Assembly (NCBI GenBank): GCA_964536085.1
Contig: CAZHWR010000029.1
Span: 1 to 22,264, forward strand
DNA from: CAZHWR01 sp964536085
GTDB taxonomy: Bacteria; Bacillota; Clostridia; Oscillospirales; Ruminococcaceae
Direction of reading: 5' to 3'
DNA: 22,264 nt
Positions 1-7,353 of this stretch are shown piece after piece. Each line of letters begins with the position of its first letter. Within the stretch, counting starts at the first letter, position 1. The notes below the pieces were generated by a model that saw nothing but the letters and a program-made list of their open reading frames with translations, was not told the DNA's origin and searched no databases. A program made the position numbers and the translations under genes.

Positions 1-2
1 TT

Positions 3-104
3 TGCCCTGCGGATAATTTCTGCCTGCACACGCAGGAATACATCCCTGTCGATGACTTTGCATGGGGGATAGCGATTCCGTCGCCCACCGCGGTCGAGCC
101 TTGA
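3..104 (+). CDS. possible 3' end of an unrecognised gene (partial, truncated by the window edge)
   Basis: Frame 3 is open from the window edge for 33 codons and ends in TGA at 102-104. The last residues read DDFAWGIAIPSPTAVEP, a plausible, non-repetitive protein C-terminus. I do not recognise the family and cannot see any domain in so short a piece. A small hairpin (ATTCCT 120-125, AGGAAT 133-138) and the strong hairpin at 203-245 follow, which fits a gene end. The alternative is a chance open frame, because nothing upstream is available to test it. Confidence 0.35.
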   Translation, partial: CPADNFCLHTQEYIPVDDFAWGIAIPSPTAVEP

Positions 105-202
105 GTCTCTCTTGCGAGAATTCCTGTTTTAAAGGAATAATTGATTTGTTTAGTTGAATATGTGCAGAAACGCATAATAATATACGAAGTGTGTACCGAA
201 AA

Positions 203-245
203 AATAATAACCCCCAAACGTAAACAACGTTTGGGGATTATTATT
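203..245. terminator. bidirectional intrinsic terminator
   Basis: An 18-bp stem with one mismatch: AATAATAACCCCCAAACG (203-220) and CGTTTGGGGATTATTATT (228-245) around a 7-nt loop. The GC core is flanked by A/T-rich arms on both sides, so it could stop the gene entering from the left and the decayed hydrolase gene entering from the right. Confidence 0.75.
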
Positions 246-255
246 TAATATAGTT

Positions 256-1278
256 TCAAGACGGATTTGAAGCGAAAGTCTGCGCTTTATAAATAGTAGG
301 ATTTTGCCGGGGTAACGTTGGATTGCGCACGACAAAGTTCGGTTTATCCTTATCGGATTTCAGACCTTTTATCCACAATAAAATGTCATTTCAAACGGTC
401 TCTTTTTTGGTCTCATTAAGAATTTCATGGCGCATATTCGGATACAATTTGCTGTTACAATTTTTATAACCAAGCTGTTTCATAAATGATACTGCCTGTG
501 CAAATTTGTTGCCGTCAACAATACATGGGTCTTGTTCTCCTGCGATAAAGAGGATTGGGATATTCGGATTATTCATGCCCATCTGCTTGGCTGATAGATA
601 CGTATCATCAGGTTGAACAGAGCTTCAAATTCGTTTAAAGTAAATGTGAATCCGCACTGTGGATCGTTGTCATACTCACGTATAACAGTGCTGTCGCTGC
701 ATATCCACGCATTTTCACTGACAGGATTTGTTAATATTACGGTTAAAGGAGCCGAACGCCATTTTTTGGATAAATGTGCTACGATATCGTGAGCCTTTGA
801 TTTTTTTGTAAGCGTTACAATAGTCTTTCCGAACTTAGCCATGGGATTGCGGCTTGGCGAACCGCAAACAATGAGCCCGTCTATATCTCCGTCATATAGG
901 CGCATATAACATCGCACGACCATTGAGCCCATGCTGTGACCTATCAGTACAACCGAAAGTCCCGGAAAACGTTCTTTAGCGTGCCGGGTTATCTGGTGAA
1001 CATCCTTCACGACTGCGTCGGCGCCATTTTCATAAAAATATCCGTGATCCTGTTCGGTTCGTATACTGCTTCCATGACCACGGTGGTCGTGCAGAATGGC
1101 GAGAAAGCCGTGCTATGCACAAAATATTCCATCAGTTCATGGTAACGCTCTCTATGCTCCGCCATTCCGTGTACAAGCTGAATAATACCAACGGGATTTT
1201 CGGGAATACATATACTCACACCAAGCTACAGTCCGTCATACGCGCTTTTTAAAAGAAATTCCTCTTTTTCATAGTCAT
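256..1278 (-). pseudogene. decayed alpha/beta hydrolase (lysophospholipase / monoacylglycerol lipase type)
   Basis: Fragments in several frames together give one alpha/beta hydrolase. They show an oxyanion-region motif VHGMAEHRERY, a HDHRGHG motif, the nucleophile elbow GHSMGS, the acid in AGEQDPC and the catalytic His in MRHEIL. The order and spacing are those of the Hydrolase_4 (lysophospholipase) family. I see five lesions. The ATG that follows a good AGGAAGG site (start 1276-1278) is out of frame with the N-terminal fragment. There is an in-frame TAG at 1226-1228, a frameshift near 1105 just before HDHRGHG, a frameshift near 575-580, and an in-frame TGA at 391-393. After that TGA the same frame continues with NDILLWIKG, the usual family C-terminus, to a TGA at 256-258. 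The catalytic residues are readable but no intact product is possible, so the gene is dead unless the lesions are sequencing errors. Confidence 0.88.
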
Positions 1279-1315
1279 CGGTTCCTTCCTGCAAAGAAAT
1301 TAATAAAGCCGGTCA

Positions 1316-1437
1316 TTGAATGGCGCCGGAACCAGAGTTGCCGTCGCTTTTGGGCGGGAAAAGAGCCGCTTTCAGGCGTTTTATTCCTATTTGGTCAAGT
1401 CTAAATGCAATAATATCATAAAAGGAGGCGAAAAGCA
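1316..1437 (+). promoter_or_regulatory. structured leader, copy A (orphan), similar to the leader of the XRE gene at 11961
   Basis: From TTGAA at 1316 to the ribosome binding site AAAGGAGG before the ATG at 1438, this stretch aligns with 11847-11960. The best block is AAAGAGCCGCTTTCAGGC (1360-1377), matching 11893-11910 at 17 of 18 positions. Just upstream both copies can form a small hairpin at the same place: here CCGTC (1341-1345) with GGCGG (1353-1357), in the other CCGC with GCGG. Loop and stem sequences differ while pairing is kept, which suggests a transcribed structured RNA. The other copy precedes a small XRE regulator, so it may correspond to the published HTH-XRE RNA motif of Clostridiales. 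I name that motif from memory and have not tested it with a covariance model. Here it leads only into a 14-codon frame. Confidence 0.5.
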
Positions 1438-1482
1438 ATGAAAGCCACGACTATAGCGGTGCGGGAAACGCCGCTTATATAA
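1438..1482 (+). other. 14-codon open frame behind leader copy A
   Basis: ATG at 1438-1440 lies 9 nt behind the AAAGGAGG site (1421-1428) and reads MKATTIAVRETPLI before TAA at 1480-1482. It does not resemble the N-terminus of the XRE protein behind the second leader. It may be a leader peptide, a remnant of a deleted gene, or meaningless. It runs into the terminator at 1486. Confidence 0.2.
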
Positions 1483-1485
1483 GAA

Positions 1486-1520
1486 AAAAGCTCTCATGCT
1501 TTTTACGCATAAGAGCTTTT
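1486..1520. terminator. intrinsic terminator of the dehydrogenase operon (bidirectional)
   Basis: AAAAGCTCT (1486-1494) pairs with AGAGCTTTT (1512-1520), and the inner ATGC (1496-1499) pairs with GCAT (1507-1510). On the minus strand the stem is followed by a run of T. It begins 14 bp after the stop of the iron ADH at 1534, so it should end that operon. It could also stop transcription from leader copy A on the plus strand. Confidence 0.85.
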
Positions 1521-1533
1521 GTGTATTAAAATT

Positions 1534-2646
1534 TTAGAAGCAGGATTTATATATATCGATAACGTCCTGTCTGCTGAGCACAGTCGGATTGTGGGACATT
1601 ATTACCTGCTGGTATTTTAAAACGCTGTCTGCAAATTCGGGAATATCCTGCTCGGTAACGCCGTATGCACTGAGCGGCTTTTTCGGAAAAACATTCTGAA
1701 TGAGTGCGTCAAGACTGTCAAAAACGTCGTCTTTTTCACAACCAAGAGCGTTTTTGAGAATATTCACGACAATGTCGTATTTATCGCTGCACTGCTTTTT
1801 ACTGTACATTTTAAGCACGCCCGTAAGCAAAACGTAATTTGCCTCGCCGTGAGCGACGTGGTATTTTCCGCTGAAGGGATAGCTCATCGCATGGACGGCT
1901 CCGCATCCGGCTTTACCGAATGCAATACCGGCGTAATTGCTGGCTATCATAAAGTTCTCCAAAAGTGAATAGAGCGCTTCTCCGTTTGACTCTTTGAGCT
2001 TTTGGTATCCGCTGATAATCATCTGCATAGCCTTGTGACCGAACAGTTCGGAATAGGGGGTCGCCAAAGGCGAAAGGCTGGATTCAATAGCGTGGATCAA
2101 AGCATCGATGGAGCTGGTGGCGAAAACGCTGTGGGGGAGCTTTGATATAAGCTCGGGAATAAACACCGCGCTATCGGCGTACAAAGCGTCCTGCGCAAGC
2201 CTGAGCTTTGTGTTGAGTGAAATAAATCCCAAAATCGAAACGTTTGTAACCTCGCTTCCCGTTCCGCAGGTGGTTGGAATAAGGACAAGCGGGCATTTTT
2301 TCTCAGGCGGGATTTTGCCGGTGAACAAATCCTCAAGAGGGGTTATCTGTTTTAATGCGAAAAGCTTTGCTATGTCCATGACTGTTCCGCCGCCTATCGC
2401 AATAACGCGCTTATATCCGGGATTTACGGCGGCGAGCATTTTTTCGATCATCTCGTCGCTCGGTTCGCCCGCGCCGAATTTTTCCTGGAATATAATCTGC
2501 GACTGAATGTCAAACGAGCTGAAAAACGGTTTAAAAATATATTCGCAGGTAATCATTAAATCATCTTTACAGGGGGAAAAATCATCAATAAATTCCTTCG
2601 CGCTGTTAAATTTATATAATGAAGAACAAAGTCCCAGCTGTTTCAT
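1534..2646 (-). CDS. 4hbD: iron-containing alcohol dehydrogenase, 4-hydroxybutyrate dehydrogenase type
   Basis: A 370-residue class III (iron) alcohol dehydrogenase. From memory it resembles clostridial 4-hydroxybutyrate dehydrogenase along its whole length (about 371 residues, with MK-L-L at the start and FGxGEPSDEMI near residue 57). That enzyme interconverts 4-hydroxybutyrate and succinate semialdehyde with NAD(H) in the cytoplasm. The nucleotide-binding loop GGGTVMDIAK is at 85-94 and PTTCGTGSEVTN at 124-135. All four expected metal ligands are present: Asp181 and His185 (SSIDALIHA), His252 (AVHAMSYP) and His266 (AHGEANY). It is the last gene of a minus-strand operon, 22 bp after its paralogue, and is followed by the terminator at 1486-1520. 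Substrate assignment is by family. A related omega-hydroxy acid or a sulfoaldehyde cannot be excluded, since sulfoacetaldehyde reductases also occur among iron ADHs. Confidence 0.88.
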   Translation of the reverse strand: MKQLGLCSSLYKFNSAKEFIDDFSPCKDDLMITCEYIFKPFFSSFDIQSQIIFQEKFGAGEPSDEMIEKMLAAVNPGYKRVIAIGGGTVMDIAKLFALKQITPLEDLFTGKIPPEKKCPLVLIPTTCGTGSEVTNVSILGFISLNTKLRLAQDALYADSAVFIPELISKLPHSVFATSSIDALIHAIESSLSPLATPYSELFGHKAMQMIISGYQKLKESNGEALYSLLENFMIASNYAGIAFGKAGCGAVHAMSYPFSGKYHVAHGEANYVLLTGVLKMYSKKQCSDKYDIVVNILKNALGCEKDDVFDSLDALIQNVFPKKPLSAYGVTEQDIPEFADSVLKYQQVIMSHNPTVLSRQDVIDIYKSCF

Positions 2647-2654
2647 GGTTTCTG
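2236..2654. repeat. 419-bp identical direct repeat, copy 1 (5' part of the downstream ADH)
   Basis: This stretch is identical base for base, by eye, to 3371-3789 (offset 1135). It covers codons 1 to about 137 of the ADH plus 8 bases upstream of the ATG. Identity stops abruptly at both ends, and the remaining two thirds of the paralogues differ at many positions. This is the footprint of recent gene conversion or unequal recombination. Confidence 0.95.
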
Positions 2655-2668
2655 ATTTTCCTTTCTAT

Positions 2669-3781
2669 TTATAAGCATGCTTTATAAACAGCAATAACGT
2701 CCTGACGGTCAAGCACCGTAGGATTATGTGACATCACCGACCGATATCTTGCCAAAATATCGTCTGTAAATTCGGGAATGTCCTGCTCGGTGACTCCGTA
2801 TGCACTGAGCGGCTTTTTCGGAAAGATATTTTGAATCAGCGCGTCGAGACTGTCAAAAACGTCGCTTTTTTTGCAACCGAGCGCGTTCGAAAAAAGCTGC
2901 AAAACGGTGTCGTATTTGTCACTGCACTGTTTTTTACTGTACATTCTCAAAACGTCTGTGAATAAGGCGTATACCGCTTCACCGTGGATTACGCGGTATT
3001 TTCCGCTCAGGGGATAGCTCATCGCATGGACGGCTCCGCATCCGGCCAAAGCAAACGAAATCCCGGAATAATCAGAGGCAATCAGGAAGTTTTCAAGCAG
3101 CCCGTCCAGTGATGAAAAGCCGTGTTCTGAAATTTGTTTATATCCGTTCAAAATCATTTTTATTGCTTCGTGACCGAAAAGCTCGGAGTAGGGGGTCGCT
3201 AAAGGGGAAAGACAGGCTTCTGCGGAAGTAATCAAAGCGTCGATAGAACTTGCGGCGAAAACCGGTCGGGGCAGATTTTTCAGCAGTTCGGGAATTAATA
3301 CCGCGTCGTCTGCATACAAGGAGTCGCTTACAAGCCGCAGTTTTGTTCCGAGCGAAGAAAATTTAACGACCGAAACGTTTGTAACCTCGCTTCCCGTTCC
3401 GCAGGTGGTTGGAATAAGGACAAGCGGGCATTTTTTCTCAGGCGGGATTTTGCCGGTGAACAAATCCTCAAGAGGGGTTATCTGTTTTAATGCGAAAAGC
3501 TTTGCTATGTCCATGACTGTTCCGCCGCCTATCGCAATAACGCGCTTATATCCGGGATTTACGGCGGCGAGCATTTTTTCGATCATCTCGTCGCTCGGTT
3601 CGCCCGCGCCGAATTTTTCCTGGAATATAATCTGCGACTGAATGTCAAACGAGCTGAAAAACGGTTTAAAAATATATTCGCAGGTAATCATTAAATCATC
3701 TTTACAGGGGGAAAAATCATCAATAAATTCCTTCGCGCTGTTAAATTTATATAATGAAGAACAAAGTCCCAGCTGTTTCAT
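2669..3781 (-). CDS. iron-ADH paralogue (4-hydroxybutyrate dehydrogenase-like) lacking one metal-ligand His
   Basis: A 370-residue paralogue of the next gene. I chose the ATG at 3779-3781 because it follows AAAGGAG and matches the start of the other copy; an in-frame ATG at 3829 would overlap the aldehyde dehydrogenase. Residues 1 to about 137 are identical to the paralogue, including GGGTVMDIAK (85-94). The C-terminal part is a mosaic of conserved and changed patches. Of the four metal ligands Asp181, His252 and His266 remain, but His185 is replaced by Thr (SSIDALITSAEA; codon ACT on the minus strand, at 3227-3229). The second metal-site strand reads KYRVIHGEAVY rather than KYHVAHGEANY. It is therefore either an altered-metal or altered-substrate enzyme, a subunit of a mixed oligomer, or inactive. 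It lies 25 bp after the aldehyde dehydrogenase and 22 bp before the intact copy, so all three are probably co-transcribed. Confidence 0.85.
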   Translation of the reverse strand: MKQLGLCSSLYKFNSAKEFIDDFSPCKDDLMITCEYIFKPFFSSFDIQSQIIFQEKFGAGEPSDEMIEKMLAAVNPGYKRVIAIGGGTVMDIAKLFALKQITPLEDLFTGKIPPEKKCPLVLIPTTCGTGSEVTNVSVVKFSSLGTKLRLVSDSLYADDAVLIPELLKNLPRPVFAASSIDALITSAEACLSPLATPYSELFGHEAIKMILNGYKQISEHGFSSLDGLLENFLIASDYSGISFALAGCGAVHAMSYPLSGKYRVIHGEAVYALFTDVLRMYSKKQCSDKYDTVLQLFSNALGCKKSDVFDSLDALIQNIFPKKPLSAYGVTEQDIPEFTDDILARYRSVMSHNPTVLDRQDVIAVYKACL

Positions 3782-3789
3782 GGTTTCTG
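3371..3789. repeat. 419-bp identical direct repeat, copy 2 (5' part of the upstream ADH)
   Basis: This is the partner of 2236-2654, with identical sequence in the same orientation. Beyond 3789 the ribosome-binding region diverges (CTCC here, ATTT in the other copy). Before 3371 the coding sequences diverge. Recombination between the two copies would delete one gene and leave a chimera. Confidence 0.95.
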
Positions 3790-3806
3790 CTCCTTTTATA
3801 TTGTAA

Positions 3807-5240
3807 TCAGAGTATTCCCTTAAGTGCAACGCATTTTAAAGTAGTTAATTCTTCAAAGGTCGAGAAAACTCCTTCGGTGCCGATTCCCGAACGCTTTAAG
3901 CCGCCGAAAGGCATCTCAAAGCTCCTGAAATAGCTCGAACCGTTGACAACAACGCTTCCGCATTCGAGCTCTTGTGTAAAGCGCATTGCTTTTTTGATAT
4001 CTTTTGTAAAAACGCTTCCTCCGAGACCGTAAATCGTGTCGTTCGCGAGGGCTATCGCTTGTTCTTCGGTTTCAAACGGGATAACCGCGATAACGGGACC
4101 GAATACCTCCATGTCGTGCATGATATCGGCGCTTGCCGGAATATCAGCTATAACGGTGGGTTCGATAAACGCGCCGCTGCGTTTGCCCCCTGTGATTATT
4201 TTTCCGCCCTGCTTTACTGTCAGGTTTATTTGTTCTTCAATCTGTTTTGCCGCTTTTTCGCTTATGACTGTGCCGATCTGCGTCTGCGGGTCAATAGGAT
4301 CGCCCGCGCGGCGCGATTTTGCGCACTCTGCGACAGAGTCGATAAATTTTTGATAGAGCGACTTGTGTATCATAAAGCGTTTGGGAGCGCAGCAGATTTG
4401 ACCCGCGTTGTAAAATCTTGCGTTTGTCGCCTCGCGGACGGCAAGGTCGAAGTCCGCGTCGTCAAGTACGATAAACGCGTCGTTGCCGCCCAGCTCAAGC
4501 GCGACTTTTTTCAGGGATGCCGCCGCGTGCTGCGCAACGGTTACTCCGACTTGGGTTGAGCCTGTGAGCGAAACCGCGCTGACGTCGTCATGCTCGCAAA
4601 GGGCGTTTCCTGTTTCGGCGCCGCGACCGGTCACAACCTGAACTACGCCTGCGGGGAAGCCCGCTTCCCTGAGCAATCCTACCAGCTTGCACACAGTGAG
4701 CGGGTTGTCACTTGAAGGCTTTACAATAGCGGCGTTGCCGGATAAAAGCGCGGGCGCGACCTTTTGATTGAAAAGGTTGCAGGGAAAGTTAAACGGAACG
4801 ATGCACGCGACCACTCCTATAGGCTCTCTGACTGCCAGAACAATATTTTTTTCGTGGTTTTTTTCCATTCCTGCGGGAATAACATGGTCATAAAGATGTT
4901 TTGCTTTTTCGCAAAATGCGCGCCATGCGATAAAAATATTGTTGATTTCATTTGTGGTCTCGTTTATATTTTTGCCTGATTCAAGGGTCAGCGTTTTAGC
5001 CAGCTCCTCTTTGTTTTTTTCAACAAGCTTTAAAAATTCATATGCAAGCTCGACTCTTTGATGAACAGGAACCTTTTTCCATTCCTTCTGCGCAACCTTT
5101 GCGCAGTGTGCGGCTTCGTTTACATCGTCGATCGTCGCGTTTGGCACTGTATCGACAAGAGTGTTGTTATAAGGATTGAAAACCTTGATTACAGCGCCGT
5201 TTGACGCGTCGGCAAATCTGTCTCCAATAATCATTTTCAT
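3807..5240 (-). CDS. NAD(P)-dependent aldehyde dehydrogenase, probably succinate-semialdehyde dehydrogenase-like
   Basis: A 477-residue enzyme of the non-acylating aldehyde dehydrogenase superfamily, which oxidises an aldehyde to its acid in the cytoplasm. Visible motifs are PFNFP with the oxyanion Asn151, VKPSS with Lys174, LTGSTQVG near 225-232, LELGG with the general base Glu249, NAGQIC with the nucleophile Cys283, and EVFGPV. I prefer the ATG at 5238-5240 because GGAG (5250-5253) lies 9 nt upstream. An ATG at 5247-5249 abuts that site with no spacer. It is the first gene of the operon with two 4-hydroxybutyrate dehydrogenase-like ADHs. That suggests succinate semialdehyde as substrate, linking 4-hydroxybutyrate to succinate. 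It is not the CoA-acylating SucD type. The substrate is an inference from context, and sulfo- or lactaldehyde analogues are possible. Confidence 0.85.
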   Translation of the reverse strand: MKMIIGDRFADASNGAVIKVFNPYNNTLVDTVPNATIDDVNEAAHCAKVAQKEWKKVPVHQRVELAYEFLKLVEKNKEELAKTLTLESGKNINETTNEINNIFIAWRAFCEKAKHLYDHVIPAGMEKNHEKNIVLAVREPIGVVACIVPFNFPCNLFNQKVAPALLSGNAAIVKPSSDNPLTVCKLVGLLREAGFPAGVVQVVTGRGAETGNALCEHDDVSAVSLTGSTQVGVTVAQHAAASLKKVALELGGNDAFIVLDDADFDLAVREATNARFYNAGQICCAPKRFMIHKSLYQKFIDSVAECAKSRRAGDPIDPQTQIGTVISEKAAKQIEEQINLTVKQGGKIITGGKRSGAFIEPTVIADIPASADIMHDMEVFGPVIAVIPFETEEQAIALANDTIYGLGGSVFTKDIKKAMRFTQELECGSVVVNGSSYFRSFEMPFGGLKRSGIGTEGVFSTFEELTTLKCVALKGIL

Positions 5241-5263
5241 AAATATCATCTCCAGATAAGTTG

Positions 5264-5292
5264 ATTATAACGTCACAGAACTATTTTAACAA
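5264..5292 (-). promoter_or_regulatory. predicted sigma-A promoter of the aldehyde dehydrogenase operon
   Basis: On the minus strand TTGTTA (5287-5292), a 17-nt spacer and a perfect TATAAT (5264-5269). Transcription would begin around 5257, close to the ribosome binding site at 5250-5253. Confidence 0.55.
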
Positions 5293-5380
5293 AAATCCAA
5301 AATTTTTAATTGCAAAATAGAATTTCGATAAAGAATATTTACATTTTGATTCTGAATTAGAACTAATTTCGCATAAATAT

Positions 5381-5410
5381 TTGATATTATTTGCAAAAAG
5401 CAAATAATAT
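5381..5410 (+). promoter_or_regulatory. predicted promoter of the ABC importer operon
   Basis: TTGATA (5381-5386), an 18-nt spacer and TAATAT (5405-5410), followed by AAGGAG (5430-5435) and the ATG at 5444. The spacer and -10 box fall inside the 27-bp dyad at 5384-5410. Confidence 0.4.
5384..5410. promoter_or_regulatory. 27-bp perfect dyad, candidate operator
   Basis: ATATTATTTGC (5384-5394) and GCAAATAATAT (5400-5410) form a perfect 11-bp inverted repeat around AAAAA. It sits over the predicted importer promoter in the only intergenic region between the divergent operons. A weaker dyad, GAATTAG/CTAATTTC, lies nearby at about 5354-5370. No regulator gene adjoins, so the binding protein would be encoded elsewhere. 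An mRNA hairpin is the alternative. Confidence 0.5.
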
Positions 5411-5443
5411 ACTTGAATAAAATTAAAAAAAGGAGAACTGACT

Positions 5444-6526
5444 ATGAAAAAACTGATATTAAAACTTTTCGCTGCGGTAACAGCGTCGGCGCTTTTGCTT
5501 TGTTCCTGCTCCGAAAAAAGCTCAGGCTCAGATAATACTGTCAGATTGGGAACAATGTATACAAGCTGGCCGGTTACGTTTCATTATGCATATACTTCAG
5601 GTATTTATTCGGATTTGGGTCTGAATATTGAAGAGTCGTTTTTTGACAACGGTCCTACCATCAATGAGGCGATCGCTTCGGGAGATCTTGATATAACCGC
5701 AACGGGTGCTCTTCCCGCGGTTTCCGGCGGAATAGCCAACGGCACAAAAATTCTGGCATGGCAGTCGGACGACGGTCTTTCTAATCGAATATATGCAAGA
5801 AACGACAGTTCCATCGTTAAGACCGGCAAAGGCAAGCTTGACGATTATCCCGATATTTACGGTACGGCGGACGACTGGAAGGGCAAGAAAATAGTCTGTG
5901 CGCAGGGAACCTCCAGTCACTTTACGCTGCTTGCAACTCTTGAAGCGTTCGGCTTGACTCAGGACGACATTGAAATCATCAACATGGAAGGAGCTTCGGG
6001 AGCCGCGGCGTTTGCTGCCGGAACGGGCGACTTATTTGTCGGATTTGATCCCCAATGGTCGGACTTCCAAACAAATTCCGACAAATACACATGCGTGTCC
6101 ACATGTGCCGCGACCGGCAAAAAATTATTTAACGTTCTTTTTGCGCCGGAAGAATTTTGCAATGAACATTCGGATCTGGTCGTTAAATTCATTGAGGGCT
6201 ATTTAAAGGCGAGTCGGCAGTTCCATGACGATGTTGAATCTTACTATACGCAAATGCACGAGTGGAAAAACACCTACAGCGAAAGTTCAGAGGAAATGTC
6301 CCGCTTCAGTGCGGATATCAAGCCTATGCCGAGTTTAGAAGAACAGAAATCCTATATATCGGAAGAAAACGGCGTCAGCGAGGTAGAAGAGGGCTTAAAG
6401 GAAATAGCTCAGTTTATGGTCGATAACAATTTGCTTGAACAGTCAAGCGTCGACGCGCTGTTTGATTCGGATTTCATACAGCCGCAGTATTTTATGGAAG
6501 CATACGAGAACGTTACGGCGGAATAG
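5444..6526 (+). CDS. NitT/TauT-family ABC transporter substrate-binding lipoprotein
   Basis: A 360-residue SsuA/TauA/NMT1-type periplasmic-binding-fold protein that captures the ligand on the outer face of the membrane. Residues 1-21 are a lipoprotein signal with a basic start (MKK), a hydrophobic core and a lipobox ending at Cys22 (LCSC). The mature protein begins with the family's VRLGTMYTSWPVTF strand. It then has GIYSDLGLNIE, a typical ITATGALPAVSGGIANGTKI segment around residues 80-105, and WKGKKIVCAQGTSSHFTLL near 145-163, a classic domain-2 start. The ribosome binding site AAGGAG lies 8 nt before the ATG. It is first in a five-gene importer operon. Known ligands of the family are taurine, alkanesulfonates, nitrate, pyrimidine precursors and aromatic acids. 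The divergent dehydrogenases suggest a small hydroxy or oxo acid or a sulfonate, but the ligand cannot be read from the sequence. Confidence 0.88.
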   Translation: MKKLILKLFAAVTASALLLCSCSEKSSGSDNTVRLGTMYTSWPVTFHYAYTSGIYSDLGLNIEESFFDNGPTINEAIASGDLDITATGALPAVSGGIANGTKILAWQSDDGLSNRIYARNDSSIVKTGKGKLDDYPDIYGTADDWKGKKIVCAQGTSSHFTLLATLEAFGLTQDDIEIINMEGASGAAAFAAGTGDLFVGFDPQWSDFQTNSDKYTCVSTCAATGKKLFNVLFAPEEFCNEHSDLVVKFIEGYLKASRQFHDDVESYYTQMHEWKNTYSESSEEMSRFSADIKPMPSLEEQKSYISEENGVSEVEEGLKEIAQFMVDNNLLEQSSVDALFDSDFIQPQYFMEAYENVTAE

Positions 6527-6561
6527 TATTTGTATTTTAACAATAAGACGGGAATTATATT

Positions 6562-7353
6562 ATGTATAATGAGAAGAAAAGACCGATGTGGCTGAGGATA
6601 CTCCTCAGCCTGTCGGGTTTAATACTGTTTTTCGGAATTTGGGAGCTGGTTGTCGATTTGGGCTTAGTGTCCGAACGCAAGCTTGTTTCGCCGTCTGCAA
6701 TTGTGATGACGTTTATCGACAAGCTCAGCAATGTGGTGCCGGACGGCAACACTATAATAGTCCACACGATGACAAGCTTGAAGCTTGTTTTGATTGGCTT
6801 TGTTGTGTCATGTATTATCGGCGTGCCGCTCGGTCTTCTTATGGGTTTTTTCAGGCCGGCAAACCGCTTTTTTACTCCTATATTTGAAATAGTGCGCCCG
6901 ATTCCGCCGCTCGCGTGGATACCGATAGTAATAGTGGTTCTGGGTATAGGTCTGAAAGCGGAAACGTTCATTATTTTCGTAGCCGCCTTTGTTCCATGCG
7001 TAATTAATTCCTACACGGGCATAAAAGCTACAAATCCGACTCTGCTAAACGTTGCAAAAACGGCGGGAGCGTCGAATGCGCAGCTTTTCTTTAAAGTGGG
7101 CGTGCCCTCGGCTTTGCCGATGGTATTCACAGGCATCAAGGTGTCGTTTGGAAGTGCGTGGGCAACGCTTGTCGCGGCGGAAATGATAGCGTCATCCGTT
7201 GGACTCGGATACATGATTCAGCAGGGAAGGACTGCTTCGCGACCGGATATAGTTATTCTCGGAATGATCGTTATCGGGCTTATCGGCGCTGTGCTTACGT
7301 CGCTTTTAAGCATACTTGAGAAAAAAGCGGTACCGTGGAGGAACAAAAGATGA
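6562..7353 (+). CDS. NitT/TauT-family ABC transporter permease, subunit 1
   Basis: A 263-residue BPD-type inner-membrane permease (SsuC/TauC/NrtB family). Hydrophobic segments lie around residues 12-34, 72-97, 118-135, 136-150, 200-220 and 228-252. The cytoplasmic coupling (EAA-type) loop is at about 164-195 (KTAGASNAQLFFKVGVP, then the GIKV segment), where the ATPases dock. The family stretch VRPIPPLAWIPI is at 111-122. The start ATG follows a weak GACGGGA site. The gene is 35 bp after the binding protein. It is homologous to the permease at 7435, so the two should form a heterodimeric pore. Confidence 0.9.
   Translation: MYNEKKRPMWLRILLSLSGLILFFGIWELVVDLGLVSERKLVSPSAIVMTFIDKLSNVVPDGNTIIVHTMTSLKLVLIGFVVSCIIGVPLGLLMGFFRPANRFFTPIFEIVRPIPPLAWIPIVIVVLGIGLKAETFIIFVAAFVPCVINSYTGIKATNPTLLNVAKTAGASNAQLFFKVGVPSALPMVFTGIKVSFGSAWATLVAAEMIASSVGLGYMIQQGRTASRPDIVILGMIVIGLIGAVLTSLLSILEKKAVPWRNKR

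Noticed and set aside
2236..3789. Insertion sequence or transposon ends as the origin of the 419-bp repeat
   Set aside because: Both copies lie in frame in homologous genes; there are no inverted ends, transposase or target duplications.
3782..3829. A 16-codon N-terminal extension of the upstream ADH
   Set aside because: It would overlap the end of the aldehyde dehydrogenase, lacks a ribosome binding site, and the paralogue starts at MKQLG behind a clear site.
3972..4559. A 195-codon plus-strand open frame opposite the aldehyde dehydrogenase
   Set aside because: It is an antisense shadow of a clearly conserved gene, Cys- and Arg-rich without any domain.
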